DNA of 64,000 nucleotides from Demequina salsinemoris (lineage in GTDB: Bacteria; Actinomycetota; Actinomycetes; Actinomycetales; Demequinaceae), in assembly GCF_000974805.1 (NCBI RefSeq), contig NZ_BBQZ01000003.1, forward strand, positions 186,001 through 250,000, read 5' to 3'. The notes beneath the pieces were generated by a model that was not told the DNA's origin, searched no databases, and saw only the letters and a program-made list of their open reading frames with translations. A program made the position numbers and the translations under genes. Shown here piece by piece: positions 56,957 to 64,000 of this stretch (position 1 is the first letter of the stretch; each line of letters opens with the position of its first letter).

Positions 56957-57062
56957 CACCGCATCGTCCGCAAGCCCCGCATCGTCCCTGACCAAGGAGA
57001 GGCGACCGCGGCATCGTCCTGGTCCTCCCAGCCCGCCCGCCACCGCACCCACCCCGGCAGTA

Positions 57063-57145
57063 CGAACCAATCTGAACCGCGACACCCCGGCGACACGCCG
57101 CTTCGACAGGCGACACGCTCGCGTGCCGGAGGTGAGATTGGTTCG
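57063..57145. repeat. Long-range inverted repeat before rpsO
   Basis: CGAACCAATCT (57063-57073) and AGATTGGTTCG (57135-57145) are perfect 11-bp inverted repeats 61 bp apart. Between them GGCGACACGC occurs twice (57089 and 57109), with a related GCGACACC before. It could be a small hairpin element or a two-site regulator target. Confidence 0.6.
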
Positions 57146-57212
57146 GACTGTCGGTGGCGACGGGCCACGGGACGATGCGGAGTCGAGCAGCCAGGGGAGC
57201 GGCACCACGCGG

Positions 57213-57242
57213 TTGGGGCGCAGGGCGTACCTGAGGTATGAT
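57213..57242 (+). promoter_or_regulatory. Candidate promoter for rpsO
   Basis: TTGGGG (57213-57218) and TATGAT (57237-57242) are spaced 18 bp, 88 bp before rpsO. The same -35 box and spacing occur before rplS. Confidence 0.6.
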
Positions 57243-57329
57243 CTTCTCTGCCGTTCAACGGCCGCGGTTCCCAGTGCCCCGGTGGACAAGCCCGGGTGCT
57301 CCGCGCAACAACCTTGAGAAGGAGAGCCA

Positions 57330-57599
57330 ATGCCGCTCGACACCGCCAAGAAGCAGTCCATCATGGCCGAGTACGCCACCAGCGAGGGCGACACCGGCTC
57401 GCCCGAGGTCCAGATCGCGCTCCTGAGCGCCCGCATCACGGACCTGACCGAGCACCTCAAGGAGCACAAGCACGACCACCACTCGCGTCGTGGCCTGCTG
57501 CTCCTCGTCGGTCGCCGTCGCAACCTGCTGAACTACCTGCAGAAGGTCGACATCGCGCGCTACCGCTCGCTGATCGAGCGCCTCGGCCTTCGCCGCTAA
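57330..57599 (+). CDS. rpsO: 30S ribosomal protein uS15
   Basis: Primary 16S-binding protein, canonical 89 residues. Conserved [35 protein letters not shown] and [10 protein letters not shown] are present. ATG follows AGAAGGAGAG. Followed by a strong terminator, then pnp, the usual pair. Confidence 0.98.
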   Translation: MPLDTAKKQSIMAEYATSEGDTGSPEVQIALLSARITDLTEHLKEHKHDHHSRRGLLLLVGRRRNLLNYLQKVDIARYRSLIERLGLRR

Positions 57600-57606
57600 G
57601 ACTTCC

Positions 57607-57639
57607 GCCCCGGGGCCTTCAAGCCCCGGGGCGATTTCT
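57607..57639 (+). terminator. Rho-independent terminator after rpsO
   Basis: GCCCCGGGGC (57607-57616) is repeated as GCCCCGGGGC (57623-57632) across a CTTCAA loop, giving a 10-bp G+C stem, followed by GATTTCT. It begins 7 bp after the stop codon. Confidence 0.85.
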
Positions 57640-57656
57640 GTGTCACGCTAGTGACC

Positions 57657-57670
57657 GGCGGTTCGCCGCC
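57657..57670 (+). promoter_or_regulatory. UUCG-capped hairpin in the pnp leader
   Basis: GGCGG-TTCG-CCGCC is a stable 5-bp stem with a UUCG tetraloop, 133 bp before pnp. pnp messages in other bacteria are controlled through leader stems cut by RNase III; whether this stem acts so is unknown. Confidence 0.4.
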
Positions 57671-57802
57671 ACCCACACCACAACTCAACAACCGCGTCCG
57701 GTTGCCTGGTCCTCGGTAGTGGCCTCCTCACCTCAACGCAGGGGAGTGGGCCTCGATCGACGACCGACATTCGGACGCCCTTCACGAAACGGAGGGTGAC
57801 CC

Positions 57803-60016
57803 ATGGAGGGTCCCGAGATCCAGTTCGCCGAGGCCGTCATCGACAACGGCTCGTTCGGCAAGCGCGTGGTGCGCTTCGAGACCGGCCGCCTCGCTCAGCA
57901 GGCAGCCGGCTCTGTCGCCGCCTACCTGGACGGCGAGACGATGCTGCTGTCCGCCACCACCGCGGGCAAGCACCCGCGCGACGGCTTCGACTTCTTCCCC
58001 CTGACGGTGGACGTCGAGGAGCGCTCGTACGCCGCCGGCAAGATCCCCGGCTCGTTCTTCCGCCGCGAGGGCCGCCCCTCGACGGACGCGATCCTCACGT
58101 GCCGCCTGATCGACCGCCCGCTGCGCCCGACCTTCGTGTCCGGCCTGCGCAACGAGGTCCAGGTCGTCATCACGGTCCTCGCGATCAACCCGGACGACGC
58201 CTACGACACGCTCGCGATCAACGCCTCCTCGGCGTCGACCCAGCTGTCCGGCCTGCCGTTCACGGGTCCGATCGCCGGTGTGCGCATCGCGCTCATCGAC
58301 GGCCAGTGGGTCGCGTTCCCCAAGTACTCGCAGAAGGAGCGCGCGGTCTTCGACATGGTCGTCGCCGGTCGCATCGCGGGTGACGACGTCGCGATCATGA
58401 TGGTCGAGGCGGAGGCCACGGACGACGCCTACAACCTCATCTCCGAGGGTGCCAAGGCCCCCACCGAGGAGGTCGTTGCCGAGGGCCTCGAGGCCGCCAA
58501 GCCGTTCCTCAAGGCGCTGTGCGAGGCTCAGATCGAGCTCGCCGAGAAGGCCGCCAAGGAGACCGTCGAGTTCCCGCGCTTCCTGGACTACCAGGACGAC
58601 GTGCTCGAGGCCGTCAAGGAGTTCGCGGGCGGCAAGCTCGCCGAGGCGCTCACGATCGCCGACAAGCAGACCCGCGAGTCGCGCCTGGACGAGGTCAAGG
58701 CGGAGACGCTGGCTCAGTTCGCCGAGACCTTCGAGGGCCGCGAGAAGGAGGTGTCGGCAGCGATCCGTTCCGTCACCAAGCAGTCGGTGCGCCAGCGCAT
58801 CCTCAAGGACGGCGTCCGCATCGACGGCCGCGGCCTGCGCGACATCCGTCCGCTGTCCGCCGAGGTCGCCCCGATCCCGCGCGTGCACGGCTCCGCGATC
58901 TTCGAGCGCGGCGAGACCCAGATCATGGGTGTCACCACGCTCAACATGCTCAAGATGGAGCAGCAGATCGACTCGTACAACCCCGAGACGCGCAAGCGCT
59001 ACATGCACCACTACAACTTCCCGCCCTTCTCCACGGGCGAGACCGGTCGCGTGGGCTCCCCGAAGCGCCGCGAGATCGGCCACGGCGCGCTCGCCGAGCG
59101 CGCCCTCGTGCCGGTGCTGCCGTCGCGTGAGGACTTCCCCTACGCGATCCGCCAGGTGTCCGAGGCCCTCGGCTCCAACGGCTCGACCTCCATGGGCTCG
59201 GTCTGCGCCTCGACGCTGTCGATGCTCAACGCGGGCGTGCCGCTGCGCGCCCCCGTCGCGGGCATCGCGATGGGCCTCGTGTCCGACACGGTGGACGGCG
59301 AGACCCGCTACGCGGCGCTCACCGACATCCTCGGCGCCGAGGACGCGTTCGGCGACATGGACTTCAAGGTGGCCGGAACCTCCGAGTTCGTCACCGCGAT
59401 CCAGCTCGACACCAAGCTCGACGGCATCCCCGCCTCGGTGCTCGCCGGCGCGCTCACCCAGGCCAAGGAGGCCCGCCTCCACATCCTGGACGTGATGGCC
59501 CAGGCCATCTCGGAGCCCGACGAGATGAGCCCGTTCGCGCCGCGCATCATCACCGTGCGCGTGCCCGTCGACAAGATCGGCGAGGTCATCGGCCCCAAGG
59601 GCAAGATGATCAACCAGATCCAGGACGACACCGGCGCCGACATCTCGATCGAGGACGACGGCACCGTGTTCATCGGTGCGGTCGACGGCCCCTCGGCCGA
59701 GGCGGCGCGCGACGCGATCAACGCGATCGCGAACCCGCACATGCCTGAGGTCGGCGAGCGCTTCGTCGGCACCGTCGTCAAGACGGTCGCCTTCGGCGCC
59801 TTCGTCTCCCTCTCGCCGGGCAAGGACGGTCTGCTGCACATCTCGCAGATCCGCAAGCTCGTCGGCGGCAAGCGCGTGGAGAACGTCGAGGACGTCCTGA
59901 GCGTCGGCCAGAAGATCCAGGTCGAGATCACCGAGATCGACCCGCGCGGCAAGCTGTCGCTCGGCGTCGTCGAGGAGGCCTCGGCTGAGGGCTCGTCGGA
60001 GGAGGCCGCGGAGTAA
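57803..60016 (+). CDS. pnp: Polyribonucleotide nucleotidyltransferase (PNPase)
   Basis: Phosphorolytic 3-prime exoribonuclease; in actinobacteria such enzymes can also make 3-prime tails. 737 residues: first RNase PH domain (about 15-150), helical linker, second RNase PH domain (about 340-560, with [20 protein letters not shown] and [16 protein letters not shown]), KH domain (about 590-650, [12 protein letters not shown]) and S1 domain (about 655-725, VAFGAFVSL). Start ATG follows GGAGGG. Confidence 0.97.
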   Translation: MEGPEIQFAEAVIDNGSFGKRVVRFETGRLAQQAAGSVAAYLDGETMLLSATTAGKHPRDGFDFFPLTVDVEERSYAAGKIPGSFFRREGRPSTDAILTCRLIDRPLRPTFVSGLRNEVQVVITVLAINPDDAYDTLAINASSASTQLSGLPFTGPIAGVRIALIDGQWVAFPKYSQKERAVFDMVVAGRIAGDDVAIMMVEAEATDDAYNLISEGAKAPTEEVVAEGLEAAKPFLKALCEAQIELAEKAAKETVEFPRFLDYQDDVLEAVKEFAGGKLAEALTIADKQTRESRLDEVKAETLAQFAETFEGREKEVSAAIRSVTKQSVRQRILKDGVRIDGRGLRDIRPLSAEVAPIPRVHGSAIFERGETQIMGVTTLNMLKMEQQIDSYNPETRKRYMHHYNFPPFSTGETGRVGSPKRREIGHGALAERALVPVLPSREDFPYAIRQVSEALGSNGSTSMGSVCASTLSMLNAGVPLRAPVAGIAMGLVSDTVDGETRYAALTDILGAEDAFGDMDFKVAGTSEFVTAIQLDTKLDGIPASVLAGALTQAKEARLHILDVMAQAISEPDEMSPFAPRIITVRVPVDKIGEVIGPKGKMINQIQDDTGADISIEDDGTVFIGAVDGPSAEAARDAINAIANPHMPEVGERFVGTVVKTVAFGAFVSLSPGKDGLLHISQIRKLVGGKRVENVEDVLSVGQKIQVEITEIDPRGKLSLGVVEEASAEGSSEEAAE

Positions 60017-60051
60017 CCCTCCCGCCTCATCCATCGCCACGCTTCTTCATA

Positions 60052-60091
60052 CCGAAAGGGCGGTCCCGATTCCTCGGGGCCGCCCCTTCGG
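60052..60091 (+). terminator. Terminator after pnp
   Basis: CCGAAAGGGCGGTCCCGA (60052-60069) faces TCGGGGCCGCCCCTTCGG (60074-60091) over a TTCC loop: an 18-bp stem with one mismatch and one G-U pair, 35 bp after the pnp stop. No clear T-run follows, as often in high-GC actinobacteria. Confidence 0.75.
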
Positions 60092-60107
60092 CGTTAGGCT
60101 CGCTCCC

Positions 60108-61430
60108 ATGCCTCACGTCCTGCCGCTGGTGGCGCCGACCACAGCCGGAAGCTCGGTCACGATCGAGCAGGATCACGGAGCCGTGATCCGCCGTTCCATC
60201 CTCCCGGGAGGCGTGCGCGTCTTCACGGAGAACATCCCAGGGATGCGGTCCGCGACCGTCGGCGCGTGGTTCGGCGTCGGCTCGCGAGACGAGACCGACG
60301 AGCACGCGGGGTCCACGCACTTCCTCGAGCACCTCTTGTTCAAGGGCACCGCGCGTCGCAGCGCCCTCGACATCGCCGAGGCCTTCGACCGAGTGGGCGG
60401 GGAGTCGAACGCGCTCACGGGCAAGGAGTACACCTGCTACTACGCGCGGGTGATCGACACGGACCTGCCGATGGCGATCGACGTCATCCTCGACATGGTC
60501 ACGTCGGCGAAGCTCGACCAGGCCGACTTCGACATGGAGCGCGGGGTGATCCTCGAGGAGCTCGCCATGAACGAGGACGATCCGGGCGACGTCATCCACG
60601 AGCGCTTCGCGGAGGCGGTGCTCGGGGGTCACCCGCTCGGCCGTCCCATCGGCGGCACCCCGGAGATCATCGAGTCCGTCTCTCGCGACGCGGTGTGGGA
60701 GCACTACACGCAGCATTACGCGCCGAGCACCCTCATCGTGACGGCCGCAGGGGGAGTGGACCACGACGTGGTCTGTGGGCTGGTCCAGTCCGCCCTCGAG
60801 GAGGGCGGCTGGGACCTGACGACCGCGGCGCCGCCGGTGAGCCGGCGCGACCCCAGCGCTCCGGTCGAGTCCGTCCACACTCCCGAGATCGACGTGGTGC
60901 GCTCGGAGCTCGAGCAGTCGCACCTGCTCCTCGGCACGCGCGGCTTCCGCGCCAACGACGAGCGCCGCAACACGCTCGCTGTCTACAACGCGATCCTGGG
61001 CGGCGGGATGAGCTCGCGCCTGTTCCAGGAGATCCGCGAGAAGCGCGGGCTCACCTACACCGTCTACTCCTTCGGCGCCCCGAGCGCCGAGACCGGGCTG
61101 TTCGGCGTGTACGCCGCCTGCACCCCGGCGAAGGCTCCCGAGGTGGAACGCCTCATGGGAGTCGAGGTCGACCGGATGGCCGAGGGCGTGACCGCGGCGG
61201 AGCTCGACCGTGCCAAGGGCCAGATCGCGGGGTCGATGGTGCTGAGGCTCGAGGACTCGTACTCGCGGATGTCCCGGCTCGGCAAGGCCGAGCTGGCCTT
61301 CGGGGAGCTGTGGAGCATCGGGGAGATGCTCGACCAGGTGCATGCCGTGACCGCGGACGATGTGGCCGCCCTGGCCTCCGACATCGCCTCGCGGGACCGC
61401 GCCGTGGTGCGCGTCGGGCCTGCACGCTAG
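60108..61430 (+). CDS. M16 family zinc peptidase
   Basis: Insulinase-type metallopeptidase of 440 residues, single-unit size. The inverted zinc motif HFLEH lies at about 71-75 (in HFLEHLLFKGTARR), and the third ligand region is in VILEELAMNEDDPGDVIHE near 150. The second, inactive-type domain fills the C-terminal half. No signal peptide. Its place after pnp is widely conserved (mycobacterial PepR-like), function in peptide turnover being assumed. Confidence 0.92.
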   Translation: MPHVLPLVAPTTAGSSVTIEQDHGAVIRRSILPGGVRVFTENIPGMRSATVGAWFGVGSRDETDEHAGSTHFLEHLLFKGTARRSALDIAEAFDRVGGESNALTGKEYTCYYARVIDTDLPMAIDVILDMVTSAKLDQADFDMERGVILEELAMNEDDPGDVIHERFAEAVLGGHPLGRPIGGTPEIIESVSRDAVWEHYTQHYAPSTLIVTAAGGVDHDVVCGLVQSALEEGGWDLTTAAPPVSRRDPSAPVESVHTPEIDVVRSELEQSHLLLGTRGFRANDERRNTLAVYNAILGGGMSSRLFQEIREKRGLTYTVYSFGAPSAETGLFGVYAACTPAKAPEVERLMGVEVDRMAEGVTAAELDRAKGQIAGSMVLRLEDSYSRMSRLGKAELAFGELWSIGEMLDQVHAVTADDVAALASDIASRDRAVVRVGPAR

Positions 61431-61563
61431 GAGGGCTCCTCCTGGTCGTTCAGCCCGCCTTGCAGGGGGTGAACCAGGACCAACGGGACGATTCGGCGCG
61501 TCCTCGGAGCCTTCCGAGGTGTCCTCTGGGTGAACTCTGCGATTGCCTGGATGCGCCCAGCAG

Positions 61564-61595
61564 TTTCTTAGCGTTTTCTTAGATTGCCTTCCTAG
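61564..61595 (+). promoter_or_regulatory. Direct repeats before the efflux operon
   Basis: TTTCTTAG occurs at 61564-61571 and 61575-61582, an 11-bp period, with a weaker TTCCTAG at 61589-61595. Repeats spaced one helical turn are typical of OmpR/PhoB-type response-regulator sites. They lie 42-73 bp before the adaptor gene. Confidence 0.5.
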
Positions 61596-61636
61596 GTTGT
61601 GACACGGAAACCACGTCACGACCGACAGGACGGCCC

Positions 61637-62887
61637 ATGCCCCAGATCACTTTCCGTTGGAACCGCGCGCGCAAGTGGGTGATCCCCACCACGGCGCTGG
61701 TCGCCGGTGCCGGACTCGGCGTCGGCTCGATGTACCTGTGGGGCCCGAGCAGCGGCTCCGACCAGCAGGCCTTCGCGATGGACGGCATGGATGACGCGAG
61801 TCAGCAGACGCTGACCGTGAGCACGCAGACCCTCGAGTCGTCGGTCGAGGCCGACGGCACCCTCGCGGCCGTGTCGACCGACTCGCTCGCCTTCGAGGCC
61901 TCCGGCGAGGTCACCGCGGTCTACTTCGAGGAGGGCGACTACGTCGAGGAGGGCGATGTCATCGCCGAGATCGACACCCTGTCGCTCACCGCGTCGCTGA
62001 CGTCCGCGAAGGCCGAGCTCGCGCAGGCGAAGGCGACGCTGTCCAACCTTGAGGACGCCGACGACGGCACGGACGCGAGCGAGGCCCAGATCGAGGCCGC
62101 CGAGTCCCAGGTCGCGGTCCTCAAGGCCTCCGTCGCGGACGCCAAGGATGCGATGAGCGACGCCGAGCTCGTCGCAGACATGGACGGGCTCCTCACCTCG
62201 CAGCCCTACGAGGTCGGCGATGTCGTCTCGAGCGGCTCGAGCTCCTCCAGCGGATCGAGCTCGACGATGACGGCCACGAGCACCTCGACGTCCACGTCGA
62301 GCTCGAGCGGCGTCACGATCGTCGGACAGGACGAGTGGACGGTGACCGTCAGCCTTGGTGAGGACGACGTCGCGCAGATCGAGGAGGGCGACCAGGTCAC
62401 CTTCACCTCGGACGATGTGGACGGGGAGTTCTACGGCATCGTCACCGACATCGCCAACCTGCCCACGACCACGGGCGGCACCGCGACGTACTCGGTCGAG
62501 CTGCAGGTCACCGACGACGTCGAGGGACTGTACGAGGGCACCTCGGTGACCGCGGACATCGTCTACCTGCGTGAGGCGGACGTGCTCGCCATCCCGACCA
62601 ACGCGATCACGACGACCGACGGTGTCTCGACCGTGACGGTCGTCGACGACGAGGGCAACGAGGAGACCCGTGAGGTCACGCTCGGCGACGCGATCGACAG
62701 CTACACGATCATCACCGACGGCCTCGAGGAGGGCGAGTCGATCGCCGTGACGACGACCGCCTCCGCGGACGGCTCCGACTCGTCGAGCACGGACGACTCC
62801 AGCGACACGATGGGCCAGATGGGTGGCGGTCAGATGCCCAGCGGTGACATGGGTGGTGCCCCGGCCGGCGGGATGCCCGGCCAGTAG
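61637..62887 (+). CDS. MacA-like membrane-fusion (adaptor) protein
   Basis: 416 residues. A membrane anchor (about 14-33) is followed by a beta-barrel and lipoyl half (LEASVEAD-type start, GEVTAVYFEEGDYVEEGDVIAEI), a short helical hairpin (about 115-172) and the second lipoyl half. A Ser/Thr-rich insert of about 35 residues (near 200-230) interrupts the return to the barrel. The tail is Asp/Ser-rich and then Met/Gly/Pro-rich. Monoderm relatives pair with MacB-type ABC exporters, here encoded directly downstream. Confidence 0.85.
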   Translation: MPQITFRWNRARKWVIPTTALVAGAGLGVGSMYLWGPSSGSDQQAFAMDGMDDASQQTLTVSTQTLESSVEADGTLAAVSTDSLAFEASGEVTAVYFEEGDYVEEGDVIAEIDTLSLTASLTSAKAELAQAKATLSNLEDADDGTDASEAQIEAAESQVAVLKASVADAKDAMSDAELVADMDGLLTSQPYEVGDVVSSGSSSSSGSSSTMTATSTSTSTSSSSGVTIVGQDEWTVTVSLGEDDVAQIEEGDQVTFTSDDVDGEFYGIVTDIANLPTTTGGTATYSVELQVTDDVEGLYEGTSVTADIVYLREADVLAIPTNAITTTDGVSTVTVVDDEGNEETREVTLGDAIDSYTIITDGLEEGESIAVTTTASADGSDSSSTDDSSDTMGQMGGGQMPSGDMGGAPAGGMPGQ

Positions 62888-62932
62888 GCCCGGACGCACC
62901 TCCGACCAGATCCACTCAGACAAGGACCTTCC

Positions 62933-63658
62933 ATGACCCTCACTCAGAGCGAGCGGCTCGATGAGATCGCCCCGGTGATCGAGCTCAACGCCGCGCGCAA
63001 GACCTATCACACGGGCGACATCGAGTTCGAGGCCCTCCGTGGCATCAACTGCAAGATCTATCCGGGCGAGTACGTGGCGATCGTCGGCCCGTCCGGCTCC
63101 GGCAAGTCGACGCTCATGAACATCCTCGGATGCCTCGACGTGCTCACGACCGGCGACTACATCCTCGCCGGCGAGGACGTCTCCAGGATGGACGAGAACG
63201 CGCTGGCCTCGGCTCGCAACCGTCGCATCGGCTTCGTGTTCCAGCAGTTCCACCTGCTGTCCAGCCTCACGGCGCTCGGCAACGTCGAGCTCCCGCTCGT
63301 CTACGCGGGCGTCTCGCCCGCAGAGCGCAAGGAGCGGGCCATGGCCGCGCTCGCACGCGTCGGACTGGGCGACCGGTACCGCAACCACCCGGGGCAGCTC
63401 TCGGGCGGTCAGCAGCAGCGCGTCGCCATCGCGCGCGCGCTGGTGACCGAGCCCGCCATCGTGCTCGCCGACGAGCCGACCGGAAACCTCGACTCGAAGT
63501 CCACCGAGGACGTCCTCGGCATGCTCGACGACCTTCACGCGGAGGGCAGCACGATCGTGCTCATCACTCACGAGGGTGACGTCGCACGCAGGGCCGGCAC
63601 CATCTACAACGTCACCGACGGTCAGTTCGTCGGCGCCGGGACGGAGATCGCCAAGTGA
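62933..63658 (+). CDS. MacB-type ABC transporter ATP-binding protein
   Basis: 241 residues with all ABC motifs: Walker A GPSGSGKST near 62, Q-loop VFQQFHLL, signature LSGGQQQRVAIARAL, Walker B IVLADEPTGNLD and the switch His in LITHEG. Closest in style to the LolD/MacB group of export ATPases. 45 bp after the adaptor gene, and overlapping the permease start by 4 bp. Confidence 0.95.
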   Translation: MTLTQSERLDEIAPVIELNAARKTYHTGDIEFEALRGINCKIYPGEYVAIVGPSGSGKSTLMNILGCLDVLTTGDYILAGEDVSRMDENALASARNRRIGFVFQQFHLLSSLTALGNVELPLVYAGVSPAERKERAMAALARVGLGDRYRNHPGQLSGGQQQRVAIARALVTEPAIVLADEPTGNLDSKSTEDVLGMLDDLHAEGSTIVLITHEGDVARRAGTIYNVTDGQFVGAGTEIAK

Positions 63659-64000
63659 GGCCCGCAGACCTTTTCAAGAGCTCGCTGAGCGCGATCCGCG
63701 CGCACAAGATGCGCTCCGCCCTCACGATGCTCGGCATCGTCGTCGGCATCGCCTCCGTCGTCCTGACGGTCGGGCTCGGACTCGGCACGCAGAAGGACGT
63801 GAGCGAGGAGATCTCCGCGCTCGGCTCCGACCTGCTCATCGTCTCGCCCGGATCGTCCACGGATGAGGACGGCATGCAGGGCGGCTTCGGCACGGGCGAC
63901 ACGCTCACTTTGACCGACGCCGAGGCGCTCGCCTCGATCATCGCGGTGCCCGACGCCGCGGCGGTCGCCGCCGAGAAGACCGAGAGCCTGTCCCTCGAGT
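63655..64000 (+). CDS. MacB-type ABC transporter permease, N-terminal part
   Basis: GTG 63655 overlaps the ATPase stop; the frame is open to the right edge, giving about 115 residues. It begins with a membrane helix after LSAIRAHKMRSALTMLG, the standard start of FtsX/MacB permeases, followed by the extracytoplasmic part (SALGSDLLIVSPG). The rest lies outside the window. With the adaptor and ATPase it should form a peptide or drug exporter. Confidence 0.9.
   Translation, partial: MRPADLFKSSLSAIRAHKMRSALTMLGIVVGIASVVLTVGLGLGTQKDVSEEISALGSDLLIVSPGSSTDEDGMQGGFGTGDTLTLTDAEALASIIAVPDAAAVAAEKTESLSLE

Larger units (their letters stand above)
56957..57329 (+). other. Intergenic region between ribF and rpsO
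   Basis: 373 bp without a supported gene. It holds four copies of the GGACGATG motif (56962, 56980, 57012 inverted; 57170 direct), an 11-bp inverted repeat flanking GGCGACACGC direct repeats, and the rpsO promoter. The motif density is the highest in the window. Confidence 0.75.

Noticed and set aside
57782..60040. Open minus-strand frame of about 750 codons opposite pnp
   Set aside because: Complete overlap with PNPase, Leu/Asp/Arg/Gly-rich without domains.

Overview
The window is a stretch of high-GC chromosome (roughly 70% G+C by eye) from an actinobacterium. Gene order and families point to the Micrococcales, perhaps near Cellulomonas or Demequina; that placement is inference, since no rRNA is present. 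The core runs follow the usual actinobacterial order: ftsY - amtB-glnK-glnD - ffh; rpsP-khpA-rimM-trmD-rplS-lepB-rnhB-DUF2469; yraN-comM-dprA-xerC-whiG/fliA; rpsB-tsf-pyrH-frr-cdsA-rlmN; dxr-rseP-ispG; proS; rimP-nusA-ylxR-infB-rbfA-truB-ribF; rpsO-pnp-M16 protease. No tRNA, rRNA, CRISPR array, insertion sequence or prophage was recognised.

Layout. 1-8 kb: the end of a membrane protein, the SRP receptor, an ammonium transport and nitrogen-signalling operon behind a GlnR-type site, SRP54 and an amidohydrolase. 8-15 kb: an accessory flavin redox cluster with two ferric-reductase-like membrane flavocytochromes, four membrane-anchored FMN-binding proteins with Ser/Thr/Asp-rich spacers of different length, and two ApbE-type flavin transferases. 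15-25 kb: ribosomal protein, rRNA and tRNA maturation genes, signal peptidase and RNase HII, then a TetR-DHA2 efflux pair and an aminotransferase. 25-41 kb: DNA processing and recombination, a motility/development sigma factor, translation elongation genes, lipid and isoprenoid synthesis and a site-2 protease. 41-46 kb: a secreted CAP protein with three SLH repeats, followed by a visibly more AT-rich group of three membrane glycosylation genes. 46-64 kb: proS, a phosphodiesterase, the nusA-infB operon, rpsO-pnp, and at the right edge the start of a MacAB-like efflux system.

How the parts work together. Most genes are housekeeping and packed in operons with ATGA or TGATG stop/start overlaps. 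The two accessory modules are the redox cluster, where ApbE should attach FMN to the extracytoplasmic proteins fed by the membrane reductases, and the cell-surface module (SLH protein plus glycosyltransferase, DUF6020-like protein and GtrA).

The most unusual signals are: a dispersed 10-mer, GGACGATGCG, counted by hand 23 times on the two strands; tandem growth of the FMN-binding genes, with what look like decayed apbE starts left after two copies; a lepB reading frame with no ATG, GTG or TTG start upstream of its catalytic serine; concentric palindromes over a tetR start; an 18-bp perfect palindrome before xerC; a hairpin that buries the infB ribosome-binding site; and a GlnD without ACT domains.
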